This document shows positions 23,801-25,685 of a stretch of DNA of 25,685 nucleotides, in pieces. The notes beneath the pieces were generated by a model. The model had not been told where the DNA came from. It worked only from the letters and a program-made list of their open reading frames with translations, and ran no database searches. Origin of the DNA: Prevotella sp. (GTDB taxonomy: Bacteria; Bacteroidota; Bacteroidia; Bacteroidales; Dysgonomonadaceae). Location: contig JAISES010000425.1 in the NCBI GenBank assembly GCA_031263965.1, positions 1-25,685 on the forward strand. The letters are read 5' to 3'. Numbering within the stretch: the first letter of the stretch is position 1; each line of letters starts with the position of its first letter. The translations under genes were made by a program, and so were the position numbers.

Positions 23801-25379
23801 TTCTACTTCGGCTACAGCGCTTACGATTCCGGCTGCGCCTTTTTCTGCGGTCGATCTCGGAGACAATATTCAGGTAACGGGAACCCGGGTAGTTTATCCT
23901 AACAATGTAAGGGCAGTACGCGGCTATCCCCGTTCGGCAAATATGCCGGCAAAAGGGAGCCTTGAAGTCCGCAGACAGCGCGGTACGATTGATCAGGATG
24001 TAGTCGTTACCGTTGATTTTAATCATCCGGTTATACCTGAATTCTCGATTTCCGATCTCGATTGCACTTCACGGTCTTTTGAAGAAGTGGAAATATACGG
24101 GGAATGTTCCGGCAATACTTATTTACCGGTACTCAGCTATGCTTCCACTCCGAGTGCGGCCAAGTACGTAATAAACGGGAATATAGCTACCGTAACAAAG
24201 ACGGGCAGCGTCACAGGCAGTAACAAGAACGGTATGCTGAATGTCGCTTTTCTGGGTGGAGTAACCAAGATAACGATAAAGTACAGAACCAAGATCAGAG
24301 CAACGAATACCACCCAGAATATTTATATTTCGCCGATAACGCTTCGCCCTGTTCCGCCGCCGCCGCCGGTAAACGAAGACGGGCTGTCGTTTGTGAAACA
24401 GGTGAAAGAACGCGAGATTACAACCTGCGAACCTGTGGAATATTCTTTTTATATCGGAAATACGAATTGCGATCCTATGGTTGTAAACTTTAACGATGTC
24501 CTGCCTGAAAACATGAAGTGGGAAGCGGGTTCGTTCGGTTTGGACGCTGTCAGCAGCAATGCTAATCTGGCAACGTTCGATCCTCAGATAAACCCTGCTG
24601 TGTCGGGAACGGGAGAAGAACTGGTAATCAACGGGTTGATTGTTCCCGGGGCTGCGACCCTCAGACTGACGGCAACAGCTGTACTCGATGAGAACGCACC
24701 AAGCGGACAATACGACAACCGGGCAAGTATTACATACAATAGGATTGTAAATAACATTCCTGTACTGGTTCCGCCTTTCTATAGTATCGACAGGGAAACA
24801 CTGGAACCTTACACCTCTTTTGATGCGGTATATTCGCAACGTCAGGATGAAGTGGTAATGGCGCCTGCATACAGCCGCCAGGCATATAGCGCAAATGGTG
24901 AAATCGTGGTAACCTATACGGTTAACAATACAAATGCCGATATTACGGATATGTTACTGGATGTTGTTTTCAATGAGGAATTCACTTTAGTAGGTAATGT
25001 GAGCGTAACGCAGGTATCAGGTAGCGCAGTCGTCCCTGTTCCTGTGCGCGTAACACCGGATCCGGATTCGCCTAATCAGTTTACTATTGCCGGTGCTGTC
25101 GATGGCTATGATGGTTTTGTTTTGCCAACAGGGGTGATGGAAATCAAATTCACGCTGAAGGCGCCGCCTTTAGCCGATATAGTGGATGAAGTAGATGATG
25201 CAGGCGTTCCGACAGGAAAGAAAGTCGATCTGGAAATCAACTATGATTTCTCATCCGGTATGGATGACCCTTGTGTGCAAACTTCAATAAGGGGATTGCA
25301 GGGGAGTAAGCGGATACCATACTCTGAGATAACACATATCATAACCAATAAAAATGAATCGACAAGAATATTGAAATGA
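20853..25379 (+). CDS. Large secreted multidomain protein with duplicated LamG-like modules and DUF11-like repeats
   Basis: The 1508 residues have a signal peptide cleaved near A26 (QIQA-Q). Two similar modules follow. Module 1 (~40-300) ends in MRKIHSYLAIKYGIT (249-263) and FGIGRDD (292-298). Module 2 (~454-790) opens with GLRLWLRADEP and ends in TRKLESYLAFKYGVT (726-740) and AVIRDD. Each looks like a concanavalin/LamG-like fold plus a module I recall as DUF8202 type; that name is unverified. After a middle region and a PPPPP linker (~1165) come two DUF11-like beta-sandwiches (VEYSFYIGNTNCDP, ~1178-1310; VTYTVNNTNADI, ~1345-1440). I see no type IX sorting domain, LPxTG or anchor at the C-terminus. 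A role in adhesion or glycan contact is inferred. By eye the gene is more GC-rich than its neighbours. Confidence 0.85.
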   Translation: MNTIYLRLMLGAVILFSAIFPRQIQAQSLATPGGVVNSNYTWAAWLTPESYNNGIWTNRIQGNTVGNFVSPRSIPAKVNAGYNFHPSVQFTKSSNSDASKRLVSQNSYNIAANDNVTSIFVLKRANQTYYDNLFSFNDGDTNGDLVWYQSNNNLRLYWNGSNTTAILTAGEGLLTVDNANNGSNGLNTYVNGAAVLTGPNRGTRAYYSKLTIGANGSSADSGYGYEGIIQEIIVLKANGTNKHMEANDMRKIHSYLAIKYGITLVGAGNYFNSDNTVVWDKPANAPYNYNIFGIGRDDKSGLYQKQSRSANTELITAYLGNTLTTLNSQNTATIADDGTFLVFGSETGASIKQLTGVNPNQAYENGSINMSEDPNVQSPIYKTQLTGAASMTLNLKVSMSDYSYVLVSNDPAFPAGASGTRIYPIVNYIAQNVEINQNYKFIKLIGFAPGPGGITAGLRLWLRADEPASLTTEDRPVSDALATGNNLSNYTGYTGTTVTAVSEWKDLVRAQTYSYAAGGTAAAHRIPVLKRNSPEMNYYPAVQFWGSANSYGSYLSNAATNIMPWDTPPDGKHTAYFMVNNNFSTNPWIYMLSFGSATTGTIPRPGYGVERYTSGDANGNITGRFRTSGDETSARLNLFSPGATSMLGYQTRTNTSGTNNYAYFRFNGRDDNSSTAPSAGDREFNWNNIHFQRVSMLGPGYAYNRTIQGYMSEVILFDRQLNDQDTRKLESYLAFKYGVTLSPSNTATNRFNYTLSNGTIVWEGDTQSGKFVDFYHNISAVIRDDAARLNNRHSHSTNVGSLLHMGVAGSLLSADGSETGTLENDLEAIVSGNDGAIGNTHISDPAECGDFTDRFNRKWLIHKETSNRPVALLIGAQNNAGLTIGNDASVANNYYNHLGPGFDVSMIVGDSPAAIEAGNYKAVIPMPYINGEHQCNYIFTDEDTYITFGWKSNGTGCVGDEDAQFTGTKKFEWTQWNSRTNQASTSATALTIPAAPFSAVDLGDNIQVTGTRVVYPNNVRAVRGYPRSANMPAKGSLEVRRQRGTIDQDVVVTVDFNHPVIPEFSISDLDCTSRSFEEVEIYGECSGNTYLPVLSYASTPSAAKYVINGNIATVTKTGSVTGSNKNGMLNVAFLGGVTKITIKYRTKIRATNTTQNIYISPITLRPVPPPPPVNEDGLSFVKQVKEREITTCEPVEYSFYIGNTNCDPMVVNFNDVLPENMKWEAGSFGLDAVSSNANLATFDPQINPAVSGTGEELVINGLIVPGAATLRLTATAVLDENAPSGQYDNRASITYNRIVNNIPVLVPPFYSIDRETLEPYTSFDAVYSQRQDEVVMAPAYSRQAYSANGEIVVTYTVNNTNADITDMLLDVVFNEEFTLVGNVSVTQVSGSAVVPVPVRVTPDPDSPNQFTIAGAVDGYDGFVLPTGVMEIKFTLKAPPLADIVDEVDDAGVPTGKKVDLEINYDFSSGMDDPCVQTSIRGLQGSKRIPYSEITHIITNKNESTRILK

Positions 25380-25685
25380 TACTTATTGTGTAAATAAGAA
25401 TCTGTTTCTAAAATAAATACAGGATACTGAATAGTTTTATTTAGTGTCCTGTTTTTATTTTATTATCTGATGTTACGCAACACCGAAAAACAGTATCATT
25501 CCATATTCTTGTTCTTGTCCTTTTTCCTGCGCGCAATCGCAGATTGCTTGCGTTCCTTTTGCCCTAAGCAGCAAAAGGAACCAAAAATGCTTTGAGCGCC
25601 CGCTTTACTGTGCGACCCGTAGCAGGCTCAAAGGCTAAACGGGCTGAACTCGCCTTTCAGGCTCAGACAGGCATCCCGTTTTACG
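25380..25685. repeat. Right-edge intergenic region with palindromic repeats
   Basis: After the terminator come several inverted repeats: GCAATC/GATTGC (25533-25547), GTTCCTTTTGC/GCAAAAGGAAC (25552-25581, perfect 11 bp) and AAACGGG/CCCGTTT (25637-25681). Short GC-rich units resemble each other (AGGCTCAAAGGCT, CAGGCTCAGACAGGC). No ORF is supported. It looks like a dispersed intergenic repeat, possibly REP-like, continuing past the window end. Confidence 0.6.
25420..25462 (+). terminator. Rho-independent terminator after the 1508-aa surface protein gene
   Basis: A 12-bp stem pairs CAGGATACTGAA (25420-25431) with TTTAGTGTCCTG (25440-25451), with two G-T pairs and an eight-base loop, then TTTTTATTTTATT. 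It lies 40 nt after the stop codon. Confidence 0.85.

Noticed and set aside
23256..24026. Minus-strand 256-codon frame inside the 1508-aa gene
   Set aside because: Antisense shadow in a GC-richer gene; the translation is Arg/Ile-rich with no recognisable domain or signal peptide.

Overview
The window is a chromosomal stretch from a Bacteroidota member, most likely order Bacteroidales. A Dysgonomonas-like genus is my best guess, and the genus is not secure. The grounds are an AT-rich composition, weak Shine-Dalgarno signals, several TAnnTTTG -7 elements (one with a TTTG -33 element at 19 bp), a BlaI/M56-type sensor pair whose sensor carries a SusC-like plug module, and large secreted proteins of Bacteroidota type. 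No rRNA, tRNA, CRISPR array, transposase gene or prophage was recognised.

Layout. 1-148: palindromic REP-like repeat element cut by the left edge. 229-2278: sucC-sucD (succinyl-CoA synthetase), ending in a hairpin terminator. 2317-3981 (minus): an overlapping operon of GNAT acetyltransferase, threonylcarbamoyl-AMP synthase (TsaC/Sua5 family) and a pentapeptide-repeat protein. 4193-5740 (minus): recR, a four-helix membrane protein and a BT0820-type HAD protein. 5836-8023 (plus): three evenly spaced palindromes, then a BlaI-like repressor and an M56 metallopeptidase carrying carboxypeptidase-regulatory-like and TonB-plug-like modules. 8089-8568 (minus): a small lipoprotein.

Nitrogen region. 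8719-11252 (minus) encodes an outer-membrane barrel protein, a PII protein and the AmtB ammonium transporter. It is divergent from asnB (11561) and gltB-gltD (13444-19476) on the plus strand. Together these cover ammonium entry, PII sensing or gating, and assimilation into glutamate (GOGAT) and asparagine. glnA is not in the window.

20070-25379: two secreted proteins, 241 and 1508 aa, behind a long leader region. The larger has two LamG-like modules and two DUF11-like modules. A terminator and another palindromic repeat region lie at the right edge.

The most unusual items are three AACTR-N7-TAGTT palindromes with exact 21-bp spacing upstream of blaI, the M56-plug fusion they probably control, and a ~142-bp structured repeat present twice (4033-4173 and 13254-13395). 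Both copies lie in the same orientation relative to transcription and at similar distances from the flanking genes. I saw no clear complete novel defence or mobile system.
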